A DNA stretch of 49,080 nucleotides from NCBI GenBank assembly GCA_030696155.1, contig JAUYSY010000014.1, forward strand, positions 1 through 49,080, read 5' to 3'. Below are positions 17,792 to 26,159 of this stretch, in pieces. Position 1 is the first letter of the stretch. Every line of letters starts with the position of its first letter. Position numbers and translations under genes: made by a program. The stretch is from Alphaproteobacteria bacterium (GTDB lineage Bacteria; Pseudomonadota; Alphaproteobacteria; JAUXUR01). A model generated the notes under the pieces. It made no database searches, was not told where the DNA came from, and saw nothing but the letters and a program-made list of their open reading frames with translations.

Positions 17792-17817
17792 AATATTCTG
17801 AAATGTATGGCTGTAAA

Positions 17818-19707
17818 TTAATCTTCAGAAGAAGGTTCTTTTAGCATGGTTTTCACCATTTTTATATTTTCGCAATGTAAAATTTCTTTGAGTTCAAGCA
17901 TATCTAAAGTTGAATTAATTTGATCTTCTTCAACCACATCTCCATTTAAAAGATATTTTAAAATTGTTGCAATAATAAAGCATTTCAAATTTTCTTCATC
18001 ATCAATTGAAGCATCTTTATTAAAATCAATTAATGTTATTAAAATGTCTATTAATTTGTTTTGTAAAATTTTTTCTTCTTTTTTGGATTGAGCCTCTTTT
18101 AACGTCCCGAATATAAAATCTAATTCAGTGGGGTTTAAAGACAGATAATCAGGGTTTATAGTACGGTTGGGATTACCCATTGCACATAACCCAATTTTTT
18201 GATGATCATGCTCTTTATATGTATCTTGAAATTTCATTAGGTTGCTCAGTGTTAGTTTATTTTTTGCACAAGATTCGTCACTGAAAATGTAGATATCCTT
18301 AATGATCTCAAATTGTTTATATAATTTTTGCGTAAAAACTGGATTTTTTATAGATTCTGCTATTGGTGTAGTGTCGCTTTCAATATCAAGAAGATGATTG
18401 ATATTTTGTATAAAGGTGTCGATAGATTCTTTTTTTGCTTCAAAGCAAATCAAATCCTTAATACGCACATATAAGATATTTAAAAGAATTGGGTGTAAAT
18501 GGCTAGATTTATTAGCAATTTTAAAAATGGTGTCATAAGCACGTATGAAGGCTTGGGCTATGTGAATAAACCTTTCTTGCATAGGAATGGTATCTGCATC
18601 AATTTTTGGATGAAAAATAAAATGTATTTTTTCTTTAATGTATGGATCTGTATCAAGCAATTCTTTTGGAAGAATTTTCGTTAGATTATAAATAAAATCT
18701 GATGTTTCTCTACTCATGAAATATGCAAGATAAGAAGCAAAAATATTATATTTTGAAAGATATATCATACAGGTAAGGTATTTTGTCATGTCTTGCAACG
18801 CAACACCTTTAAGATGTTGTTGTATTTGATTTCTATAAGACTTTAATTGTTCAGCAATTTCTGGATAATCTTCAGCTGCTTCAATGTTCATAATGGCTGT
18901 TGTATCTTTTTTATAATCCTTGAGGAAGTTGCTTTTAGTAAAAGATTCTATAATATATTGTTGTTTATCAACATTATTATTGATGCTATCGTACACAAAT
19001 AATATTTGTTTTAATTCTTCTGTTAGTCTTAGTGAGTCATATCTTAAAATAGGCGTCGGTTGAGGTTGAATAGGTACTGCTGGTGCGGGTGCTGGCTGGA
19101 TAGGCGCTGCTTGAACTGCTTTAGGTTGAGGAAGTATTGGAATTTGTTGTAGTTGTTGTGGATTTTTTTGTTGGGCATTATGCCTAATTTCTGTTTGTCG
19201 CAACATAGTGGGATCGGTTGCTCTTGCTTTAGGTGTATTAGGAGGTGGTGTTTGAATTATAGCAGGATAAATAGCGTTAATTGCTGCTTTAAAAGGAACG
19301 TTTAGTTGTATTACGTTTGTAAAAAGTTGAAGTGTTCGCCGGAACTCTACAATTTGTATTGGATTAAGATGGTGGGATTGTTGCATAAAGGTAGGTTGTG
19401 CGCCAAGTTGTGGAATTGGATTGGTAGGGGCAGCAGGAATATGCTGTATTGGCTGCGCATCACGTTGACGTTGTTGCAGAAATTGAAATAATGTGGGTGG
19501 TTGAGCAAAGTCTTGTTGGTGGAGAATTGGATTGGCAGGGGCAGGATCTGCTTGTGTTGTTTTTGGTGTCTCTTTTCTTTTTTTAGGTTTGGGTTCGGTT
19601 TTATTTTCAAGTTGACGTTTTTCATGTTTTTCGTCATCGGAGTGTCCTGCAAAAACAGATTGACTTATAAGAAGTAACAATATAAAAGAGAGTTTTGTTT
19701 GTTTCAT
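17818..19707 (-). CDS. exported Pro/Gln-rich protein with bipartite NLS-like motif
   Basis: A 629-residue protein with signal peptide MKQTKLSFILLLLISQSVFA and AAGGAATT before the start. Directly after the cleavage site is a charged segment with KRQLENKTEPKPKKRK (residues 30-45), which fits the classical bipartite nuclear localisation pattern KR-X10-KKRK. Residues about 50-230 are rich in Pro, Gln and Ala and look disordered (for example IQPAPAPAVPIQPQPTP). The C-terminal 390 residues are predicted helical without a family I recognise. An exported host-targeted protein is a reasonable inference; it could equally be an envelope protein with a basic linker. Confidence 0.8.
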   Translation of the reverse strand: MKQTKLSFILLLLISQSVFAGHSDDEKHEKRQLENKTEPKPKKRKETPKTTQADPAPANPILHQQDFAQPPTLFQFLQQRQRDAQPIQHIPAAPTNPIPQLGAQPTFMQQSHHLNPIQIVEFRRTLQLFTNVIQLNVPFKAAINAIYPAIIQTPPPNTPKARATDPTMLRQTEIRHNAQQKNPQQLQQIPILPQPKAVQAAPIQPAPAPAVPIQPQPTPILRYDSLRLTEELKQILFVYDSINNNVDKQQYIIESFTKSNFLKDYKKDTTAIMNIEAAEDYPEIAEQLKSYRNQIQQHLKGVALQDMTKYLTCMIYLSKYNIFASYLAYFMSRETSDFIYNLTKILPKELLDTDPYIKEKIHFIFHPKIDADTIPMQERFIHIAQAFIRAYDTIFKIANKSSHLHPILLNILYVRIKDLICFEAKKESIDTFIQNINHLLDIESDTTPIAESIKNPVFTQKLYKQFEIIKDIYIFSDESCAKNKLTLSNLMKFQDTYKEHDHQKIGLCAMGNPNRTINPDYLSLNPTELDFIFGTLKEAQSKKEEKILQNKLIDILITLIDFNKDASIDDEENLKCFIIATILKYLLNGDVVEEDQINSTLDMLELKEILHCENIKMVKTMLKEPSSED

Positions 19708-20091
19708 TATATAATTCCTTATTGTTAAGATTAAATAAAATTATTTTTTATTCACGTAATTCATATTTTTTAAATAAATATAACGAATTAGGCTTTTCCA
19801 ACATATTAAATTTTTTAATGCTTAAAGCGCTTGAATTATAAAAATAAAAACAAAGTTACTGCATTTTACAGAATTAATAAAAAAATGCAAATATTTTATT
19901 TTTATTATTTAAGTAATAAAAATATTTAGTTGTATTGGGTCGCTGATGAATGATGCTGCGAAGATAATTTAATAGGGTAATTTTATAATAATATAAAGTA
20001 AAAAATGATAATTGTAAATAATATTGAATTTTATTATAAAATAAAGTAAAATATAATTTATTAATCGTTTTTTTTATTTAAGGAAATATGA
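19708..20091. other. 384-bp AT-rich divergent intergenic region
   Basis: This very AT-rich gap separates two divergently transcribed genes for exported proteins, so it should hold both promoters. AAGGAA stands before each start codon. I see no open frame with coding character, no clear terminator and no copy of the repeat families found elsewhere in the window. Confidence 0.6.
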
Positions 20092-22656
20092 ATGTTGTTA
20101 TCGTTGTGTAATCTCGTTTTTAAGAAGAATGTTGTTTTATCGATTGTTATTGCTTCTTTTTTTGGATTGCAGGTAGAAGCTGCTCGATACCCTTGGACGC
20201 ATAGAGGCGAAAATATGTATCTTTCAAATCAAGCTGAATTGATCCTTGTCACTAAGCATCATGGCGAAAGGAAGATTGCTCTTTGTCCTCCAGATGCTGA
20301 ACAATATTACAATTATTTAGATCAATTACATTCAAATGATCAGATATTAAGAAAAGACTTTAATTCAAATCATCTTTTGTTATCTTTAAGAATCTCGTAT
20401 AAAGCGCCAGGCATATCAGCATTACAGGATAAGGTGTTTTCATTATGTATGCGTGAAGAGGATAATAGTTTCTTTTTTAAAGATAATGCTGATTCTAGCC
20501 AATATTGTTTGGTTGATTTTTACAACCATGCCTCTCAAGAATGGATTGAAGAACCGGTTGAGGATCTTCAATATGGTGTAAAGGCAAAATTTGTGACCTG
20601 TGCTTCTTTGTGGCCAGATTGTGATAATAGATCTCATAGTGAATCTGCAGCCATTGGATTTATGAATGACAAAAAAAATCTTTTTGTGAAAGCTATTGAG
20701 CAGCTTCCTGTAAATTCTAAAGTAAAATTACTGCAAATTGGTTTTCATTCTTACTTGGATTTTTGTAAAGATTGTGAAAATATGATTAAATATTTTCAGA
20801 ATGAATTCAAAATACATCTTATAACTTACTTAAAAGAAAAATTACCCGAAAATTATTTCCTCGCTTCTAGGAAAAAAGAAAAATCCGGTGAAGTTCTTTT
20901 TTTATCAACGGGATTTAATGTTCGCCCATATAAATATAATGCATATTTTTTTGGTTCTGAAGATGCTGAACAAGCGCACACTTTGTTTGGATATTTTTTC
21001 CAACATTATTATCCTTATGCAGGAAAAATTTCTTGTGCTCCAAGTAAACAAGGCGATTTTCGTCTTCTTACTTTTTTAAAAGAAGCTACGCCTTTATTAA
21101 GTTCTTCTGAAGCAGATCAAGCAGTTTTTGGGGATGATTCTAACTTTAAAATACCTTTAGTTGAAACAGAGCTTATAGAAGATATGGAGGATGTTGTTAC
21201 TGAAGCGCCTATTGAGCAAATACAACTTCGAACACAACCTTTTTATGATGCAGCAAAATGGACGGGAAAAAATTTAAGTGACCTTACGCAATGTGCAAAT
21301 GAAGGTGATAAAGACGCCCAAGATCAAATTATTGAAGGGTTTTATTGGGGTTTTGTAAATTACACTCAAGAAAATGGTCGTTTTGGTCTTAAGGTTTCAA
21401 CTTGGGACGATATTGAAAATAGAGCAATTTCAGATGATCGATATGCTTATGCTTTAATACATTCTTATGAACATGTTCTTCGTTGGCTTCATCGTGGGAA
21501 TCCTCTGAAACAAAAAACTTTTGCTGAATCTTTTCCAAAACTTTTTAAAGCAATTCAAGAGGGTGCAGAACGAAGTGATCCTAATGCACAATTTCTTTTT
21601 GGAATATTACATTTAGAGCTACAAAACGTTGTTGCAACAGGTTCTGAAATACCTCTTGCTGAGTATCGTGCGATAGCTTTGAAATGGGTTGAAAAAGCAG
21701 CCGAACAAGGTCACTTACGTGCTTTAGTGTCGCTAGGGTATATGGTTCAACATGGTAATCCACAAGGCCGCAGTGAAGTTGAAGCTTTGCGTTGGTGTTT
21801 TGCATCACATCAGACTAAAATTAGTCAAGATTCTTTAAAAACTAAATTATTAACTGTTAAAGATAGTGCTTTAGAAAAATTAAATCAAAATGCACGAAAA
21901 AATAGATTATTAAGTGTTGAACAAATCGCATTACAAAAAGAAAATACGTTTAAAGAAAAACTGCAACAGGATATTGAAAAGTTAATATTTTTAGTGGATA
22001 GTCACAAATTTCAAAAAGAACTTCATAATCCTGATGGTGGTCAATTTGAAAATCAATTGGCTATTCCACAATTTGCGGAACTTTATGAAACCCTTTTGGG
22101 TTTTGAAATTGAAGCGGGTGAATTCTTGACGATGCTTCAAAAGGTGACACCTGGATTTATGGTTAATGATATTATGATAAGAGAAATACGAAGTAGGGAG
22201 ACATTGATAAATATGCAGAGCGAGCCGCATTATGCGTCTGTTATTAAATTTCAGGGAACAGAATATCTAAATTTGGGTGAAGATAATGTCAAAATGGCAA
22301 AACAATTGCTTTCATATAGTGCTGAAATTGATGAAAAATTTATAATTGCAGAAAAAGCACTTAAGAAGATTGAGAAATATTATAAAATAGCGTTGGATGC
22401 CTCTTTATCTAAGCTTGCTAGAGCAAGACTTGTTGCGCTTAAGTTTCAAGATGAGGCGTCCGTTCTAAAGTTTAAGAAAAAGGAAGAGCGTTTTAAAGAT
22501 GATGGATTTTTATTGCGTCCTTTATTGAATGAATTGAAGAATGAATACATGATTTTAGTTGATGTTAAAAACAATATAAAGAATTTAATTGCTGGTAACG
22601 TAAGTAACCGCAATGCTGATTTTTTTGAGGCATATCCTTTTTTCTTAAAACCATAA
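20092..22656 (+). CDS. exported protein with deaminase-like domain and Sel1-like repeats
   Basis: An 854-residue exported protein; AAGGAAA precedes the ATG, and the first 30 residues form a signal peptide. Residues about 165-245 carry the arrangement of the cytidine-deaminase superfamily: H182-S-E184, then about 40 residues on, a hydrophobic strand (VKLLQIGF) and C225-K-D-C228. In that fold the His and two Cys hold zinc and the Glu shuttles the proton. Residues about 385-425 and 488-572 contain Sel1/TPR-like repeats (AERSDPNAQFLFGILH; AIALKWVEKAAEQGHLRAL). The C-terminal third is helical. A secreted nucleic-acid or nucleotide deaminase used against host or competitors is an inference. No immunity gene candidate is adjacent. 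Confidence 0.78.
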   Translation: MLLSLCNLVFKKNVVLSIVIASFFGLQVEAARYPWTHRGENMYLSNQAELILVTKHHGERKIALCPPDAEQYYNYLDQLHSNDQILRKDFNSNHLLLSLRISYKAPGISALQDKVFSLCMREEDNSFFFKDNADSSQYCLVDFYNHASQEWIEEPVEDLQYGVKAKFVTCASLWPDCDNRSHSESAAIGFMNDKKNLFVKAIEQLPVNSKVKLLQIGFHSYLDFCKDCENMIKYFQNEFKIHLITYLKEKLPENYFLASRKKEKSGEVLFLSTGFNVRPYKYNAYFFGSEDAEQAHTLFGYFFQHYYPYAGKISCAPSKQGDFRLLTFLKEATPLLSSSEADQAVFGDDSNFKIPLVETELIEDMEDVVTEAPIEQIQLRTQPFYDAAKWTGKNLSDLTQCANEGDKDAQDQIIEGFYWGFVNYTQENGRFGLKVSTWDDIENRAISDDRYAYALIHSYEHVLRWLHRGNPLKQKTFAESFPKLFKAIQEGAERSDPNAQFLFGILHLELQNVVATGSEIPLAEYRAIALKWVEKAAEQGHLRALVSLGYMVQHGNPQGRSEVEALRWCFASHQTKISQDSLKTKLLTVKDSALEKLNQNARKNRLLSVEQIALQKENTFKEKLQQDIEKLIFLVDSHKFQKELHNPDGGQFENQLAIPQFAELYETLLGFEIEAGEFLTMLQKVTPGFMVNDIMIREIRSRETLINMQSEPHYASVIKFQGTEYLNLGEDNVKMAKQLLSYSAEIDEKFIIAEKALKKIEKYYKIALDASLSKLARARLVALKFQDEASVLKFKKKEERFKDDGFLLRPLLNELKNEYMILVDVKNNIKNLIAGNVSNRNADFFEAYPFFLKP

Positions 22657-22659
22657 TCT

Positions 22660-23472
22660 TTAATAAGACGCTCGATCATTTCTTTTGCGGTTCATAATAA
22701 TGGCGGCCATTACAATGCCGAGTGAAATGAACAATACAATAAGGGTTGCAAGGGCGTTAATTTCGGGACTCACACCTGTTCTGATGGACGCATAAATAGC
22801 CATAGGTAATGTTGTAGCACCTGGGCCTGTGACAAAGCTTGCAACAACGAGATCATCAAGCGATAAAGTGAAAGCAAGAAGCCAGGCAGCGCATAAAGCG
22901 GGCATAATGATGGGTAACGTTATTTTGAAGAAGACTTTATAGGGTTTTGCGCCTAAATCAAGGGCAGCTTCTTCAAGTGAATAATCAAAGCTTTGTAAGC
23001 GCGCACGGATAATAATGACGACATAGGCCAAAGAAAGCGTAACATGCGCAATTGTGATTGTTGAAAAACCTAGATTGCTCGGCCAACCTGTCAAGGATTC
23101 AAGGGCTATAAAAAGAAGTAAAAAGGAAAGACCAATAATTACTTCTGGCATAACAAGGGGGGCCGTGACGAGGCCTGAAAATAAAAACCGTCCTTTGAAA
23201 TTACCAAAACGTACCAAAGCCAAGGCGGCGAGGGTGCCAATAAAGACCGAGATTGTGGCCGTAACCGCTGCAATTTTAATGCTTAAAAAAGCAGCATCGA
23301 GTATTTCATCATTTTCAAAAAGTGTTTGATACCATTTGGTCGAAAATCCGCCCCAGACATTGACGAAACGAGATTCATTAAAGGAATAAATAATAAGCAT
23401 TAAAATGGGTAAATATAAAAAGGCGAACCCCAAACCAAGACTTATGATTCTAAAATAAGATCTATTTTTCAT
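22660..23472 (-). CDS. potC: polyamine ABC transporter permease PotC
   Basis: Inner-membrane permease of a spermidine/putrescine importer, 270 residues. The ATG at 23472 has a perfect GGAGG 8 bases upstream. The BPD domain has the EAA loop EEAALDLGAKPYKVFFKITLP and the PotC motif AFTLSLDDLVVASFVTGPG. It overlaps the end of potB by 11 bases and is the last gene of the operon. Only three bases separate its stop codon from that of the convergent gene ending at 22656, with no terminator between. A decayed copy of its last ~50 codons exists at 17564-17722. Confidence 0.93.
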   Translation of the reverse strand: MKNRSYFRIISLGLGFAFLYLPILMLIIYSFNESRFVNVWGGFSTKWYQTLFENDEILDAAFLSIKIAAVTATISVFIGTLAALALVRFGNFKGRFLFSGLVTAPLVMPEVIIGLSFLLLFIALESLTGWPSNLGFSTITIAHVTLSLAYVVIIIRARLQSFDYSLEEAALDLGAKPYKVFFKITLPIIMPALCAAWLLAFTLSLDDLVVASFVTGPGATTLPMAIYASIRTGVSPEINALATLIVLFISLGIVMAAIIMNRKRNDRASY

Positions 23473-24397
23473 TATATGATCCTCCAATCGCTGTTTTGCG
23501 TTGTATATATTGGAGTATAGCGATGGGCACCATTAAAATAACGAGTAGAACAATGGCAAGTGCCGAGGCCGTTGGCCAATCACGCGTTAGAAAAAACTCT
23601 GTCCATAAGGTTTTGCCAATCATGTTCATGCCTGGACCGCCCAAAAGATCAGGAATCACGAATTCTCCTACAGCTGGAATGAAAACGAGCATGGATCCAG
23701 CGATAATACCAGGAATGGATAAAGGTAATGTTACCGTTAAAAAGCTTTTATAGGGTTTGCATCCAAGATCAGCGGAGGCCTCTAGAAGCGACTCATCAAC
23801 TTTCATGAGGCTGCCATATAAGGATAAAACCATGAAAGGTAAATAAGAATAAACAATGCCAATATAAACGGCAAATTCGTTATTGAGTAAGGCGAGGGGT
23901 TGATTAATAAGACCTGTGTATAAAAGAAATGAATTGATAATGCCATCATCTTTTAAAAGACCAATCCAGGCATAAGCACGAATTAAAAAAGAGGTCCAAA
24001 AGGGGAGGATAACGAGTAATAAAAAATAAAAGCGTTTTTTTTCATGTAAACGTGTGATGCCATAGGCTAAAGGATAGCCAATTAAAAGACATAATATAGT
24101 TGAAACAGAAGCAATTTTTAAAGATTTTAAGAATGATTGAATGTAAATATTGTCATTAATAATATTTAAATAGCTTTCGAGTGTTAATTTTATGTGAATA
24201 AACTTCCCATCTACAAAATCTATAAGATCAGTAAAAGGCGGGCGTTGAATAATAGGTTCGGCAAAACTAATTTTTAAGATAATCAGCAACGGCACGAGGA
24301 AAAAAAGAATAACCCAAAGATAAGGTACGAAAATAACTAAGCGAGAGGCTACGTTATGTACAAAACCAGAGTTTTTGGATTCTTGTATTTTTTGCAA
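23462..24397 (-). CDS. potB: polyamine ABC transporter permease PotB
   Basis: The partner permease of PotC, 311 residues, six predicted membrane helices. The EAA loop is LLEASADLGCKPYKSFLTVTLPLSIPG and the motif VPAVGEFVIPDLLGGPG is characteristic of PotB/PotH. The most likely start is the TTG at 24397 (no in-frame ATG fits), with only a weak purine-rich stretch upstream, so initiation may depend on coupling to upstream translation. Unusually, 444 bases of repeat-rich DNA separate it from potA, where most operons have only a few bases. Confidence 0.92.
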   Translation of the reverse strand: MQKIQESKNSGFVHNVASRLVIFVPYLWVILFFLVPLLIILKISFAEPIIQRPPFTDLIDFVDGKFIHIKLTLESYLNIINDNIYIQSFLKSLKIASVSTILCLLIGYPLAYGITRLHEKKRFYFLLLVILPFWTSFLIRAYAWIGLLKDDGIINSFLLYTGLINQPLALLNNEFAVYIGIVYSYLPFMVLSLYGSLMKVDESLLEASADLGCKPYKSFLTVTLPLSIPGIIAGSMLVFIPAVGEFVIPDLLGGPGMNMIGKTLWTEFFLTRDWPTASALAIVLLVILMVPIAILQYIQRKTAIGGSYNEK

Positions 24398-24534
24398 TCT
24401 ATTGTCTTTCTTTTGAGCTTTTTAAGTTCTTAATTTTATTACATTTTTGTCTCTGTTGGTTTTGCTGGCGGATGTGGATAGGGGTAACTTCGAGAGGAAT
24501 GTATGAAAACTTTAGTGATGTTGAGGGTATAAGA

Positions 24535-24568
24535 CTGGATCCCGCGGACAAGCCGCGGGACGTAGGAG
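24535..24568 (+). repeat. CCGCGG palindrome, copy a
   Basis: The palindrome GGATCCCGCGGACAAGCCGC continues to GGGA and the tail CGTAGGAG. It is inverted relative to copy b at 24775-24808, about 206 bases away. The self-complementary part is CCCGCGG...CCGCGGG. Confidence 0.85.
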
Positions 24569-24774
24569 AGAGCGTAGTCTCAGGATGCAGGAGATGGGGT
24601 AATCTAAAATAGAGAATAGTTTTCTCGCACATTTGGAGGTTATCATTTTTAAATGTACGAACTCTTTTTTTATGTTCTGCGGATGTTATGGAATTACCGT
24701 TTTTTCTATAATCGTTAACCATTATGAGGTTATCCTCACTCTTACGTCCCGCGGTAATTATGGAATTACCCTCA

Positions 24775-24808
24775 CTCCTACGTCCCGCGGCTTGTCCGCG
24801 GGATCCAG
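24775..24808 (-). repeat. CCGCGG palindrome, copy b
   Basis: Inverse copy of 24535-24568 (CTCCTACGTCCCGCGG, CTTGT, CCGCGGGATCCAG). A partial copy with TTACGTCCCGCGG lies just upstream at 24743-24755; both are preceded or followed by the shared phrase TTATGGAATTACC. Confidence 0.85.
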
Positions 24809-24841
24809 CCTTATTTATATCAAGTGCAAATGTCTTCATTA

Positions 24842-25993
24842 TCATGTTACCAAGACCACCCCACTAGAAGGCTTCCAAGACAAATAGACTTCATCATCCC
24901 AGGTCATTTCTTGGTCTGTAATTCTGTTAAAATTCGTGACGGTTGCCATAATAATTTTACCCGTTTCAAGGCGTAAATGATAAATGGATACATCGCCTAA
25001 ATAGGCAATTTCAACGACGATCCCTTTAGCGCAATTCCGTTTTTCTTTAGGCTCATTTTTATGAATGGTAATTTTTTCTGGACGAACAGCTACCCATACA
25101 TGGGACCCAATCGGCACAGATACACCATGGTTGATATATAAATCGCCATCAATTTCTTCAGAATGAATTAAAGCATGGTCGGGTTCTTCTTCAACCAATA
25201 CACCTTCAAACATATTGGCGGTGCCAATAAAGTCAGCAATAAATTTTGTGTGTGGGAATTCATAAATTTCGGTGGGTGTACCTGTTTGAACAATTTGGCC
25301 TTCAGACATAACGGCAATGCGTGTTGACATGGTCATGGCTTCTTCTTGGTCATGGGTAACCATTAATGACGTAATATCAACTTTTTCTTGAATATTAACC
25401 AATTCAAATTGTGTGTGTTCGCGTAATTTACGATCAAGAGCTGCAAGGGGCTCGTCAAGCAATAGTAATTTAGGGCGTTTCACAAGACTTCGTGCGAGTG
25501 CCACTCGTTGACGCTGACCTCCAGATAATTGATGGGGTTTTCTTTTGCCTAATTCGCTCATTTTGACGAGTTCTAGGATTTGATCAACGCGATTTTTAAT
25601 TTCATTTTTAGGAACCCCGTCTTGACGCAAACCAAAACCGATATTTTCTTCAACATTCATATGTGGAAACAAGGCATAAGATTGAAACATCATGTTAACG
25701 GGACGATCATAAGGCGGCACATCTGTCATATCGATGCCTTCGATATAAATACGTCCTGTTGTTGGTCGTTCAAAGCCAGCAAGCATGCGTAAAAGGGTTG
25801 TTTTACCACAACCGGAAGGTCCTAAAAGCGAAAAAAATTCACTTTTATAGATGGATAAATTAACGTTTTTAACGGCCGCTACATCCCCAAAATATTTTGA
25901 AATATTCTCAAGATGGATATAGGGTTTTTCTCGGGGATTTAACCAAGGTTGTTCTTGTACTTTTTTATAAAAGGGGATTTTACTTTTACTCAT
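24842..25993 (-). CDS. potA: polyamine ABC transporter ATP-binding protein PotA
   Basis: The cytoplasmic ATPase of the spermidine/putrescine importer, 383 residues. It shows Walker A (GPSGCGKTT), Q-loop (FQSYALFPHM), signature (LSGGQRQRVALARSL), Walker B (LLLLDEPLAALD) and H-loop (VTHDQEEAM). The last ~100 residues form a TOBE domain, as in PotA/PotG, with the motif VAVRPEKI. AAGGAC stands upstream of the ATG. It follows the binding-protein gene in the same direction with a TIR element in between, and its stop codon overlaps an ATG that opens the repeat-rich spacer before potB. Confidence 0.95.
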   Translation of the reverse strand: MSKSKIPFYKKVQEQPWLNPREKPYIHLENISKYFGDVAAVKNVNLSIYKSEFFSLLGPSGCGKTTLLRMLAGFERPTTGRIYIEGIDMTDVPPYDRPVNMMFQSYALFPHMNVEENIGFGLRQDGVPKNEIKNRVDQILELVKMSELGKRKPHQLSGGQRQRVALARSLVKRPKLLLLDEPLAALDRKLREHTQFELVNIQEKVDITSLMVTHDQEEAMTMSTRIAVMSEGQIVQTGTPTEIYEFPHTKFIADFIGTANMFEGVLVEEEPDHALIHSEEIDGDLYINHGVSVPIGSHVWVAVRPEKITIHKNEPKEKRNCAKGIVVEIAYLGDVSIYHLRLETGKIIMATVTNFNRITDQEMTWDDEVYLSWKPSSGVVLVT

Positions 25994-26038
25994 TTAGTGC
26001 TTTTAGTCCTTGTTGCAATTAATCAGTTTCTTTTAGAC

Positions 26039-26159
26039 TAACAGCCCAAATTATGATGCAAAGTCTAGAAAGAACGAGAACCGGAACGGAATGTACTTAA
26101 GTACATGAGTACCGGAAGTTGAGGTCTGACGACGAATTTGCGCATAGGGTGGGTAGTTA
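26039..26159 (+). repeat. TIR element subfamily II, copy A (between polyamine-binding protein and potA)
   Basis: A 121-bp element. Its sequence aligns along almost its whole length with copy B (38328-38448), including AAGTCTAGAAAGA, GAGAACCGGAACGGA and GAGGTCTGACGACGAATTTG. The ends are imperfect inverted repeats (TAACAGCCC...TATG.TGCAAA / TAACTACCC...TATGCGCAAA). The core at 26092-26109 is TGTACTTAAGTACATGAG. The right terminus contains the stop codon of the binding-protein gene. Confidence 0.85.

Larger units (their letters stand above)
24399..24841 (-). repeat. repeat-filled spacer between potA and potB
   Basis: This spacer holds two inverted copies of the CCGCGG palindrome and a partial third. 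An open frame of 148 codons runs through it on the minus strand: its ATG overlaps the potA stop (ATGA) and its stop falls one base before the potB start. The predicted peptide is mostly translated palindrome (for example AGSRGQAAGRR, then SPTSRGLSAGSS), with no domain I recognise. I judge it to be inserted repeat DNA that stays open in frame, possibly allowing translation to pass from potA to potB. A real small gene is less likely. Confidence 0.55.

Noticed and set aside
17581..17793. A 70-codon minus-strand frame next to the gene at 17818
   Set aside because: It runs out of frame through the potC fragment and the 58-nt palindrome; the real homology is to potC in other frames.
20092..22656. 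Possible toxin-immunity pair around the deaminase-like gene
   Set aside because: The neighbouring genes are potC (convergent) and a large exported protein (divergent); no small immunity-type gene is visible.
24535..24808. Possible CRISPR-like array of CCGCGG palindromes
   Set aside because: There are only two or three copies in opposite orientations with unequal spacing, and no cas genes.
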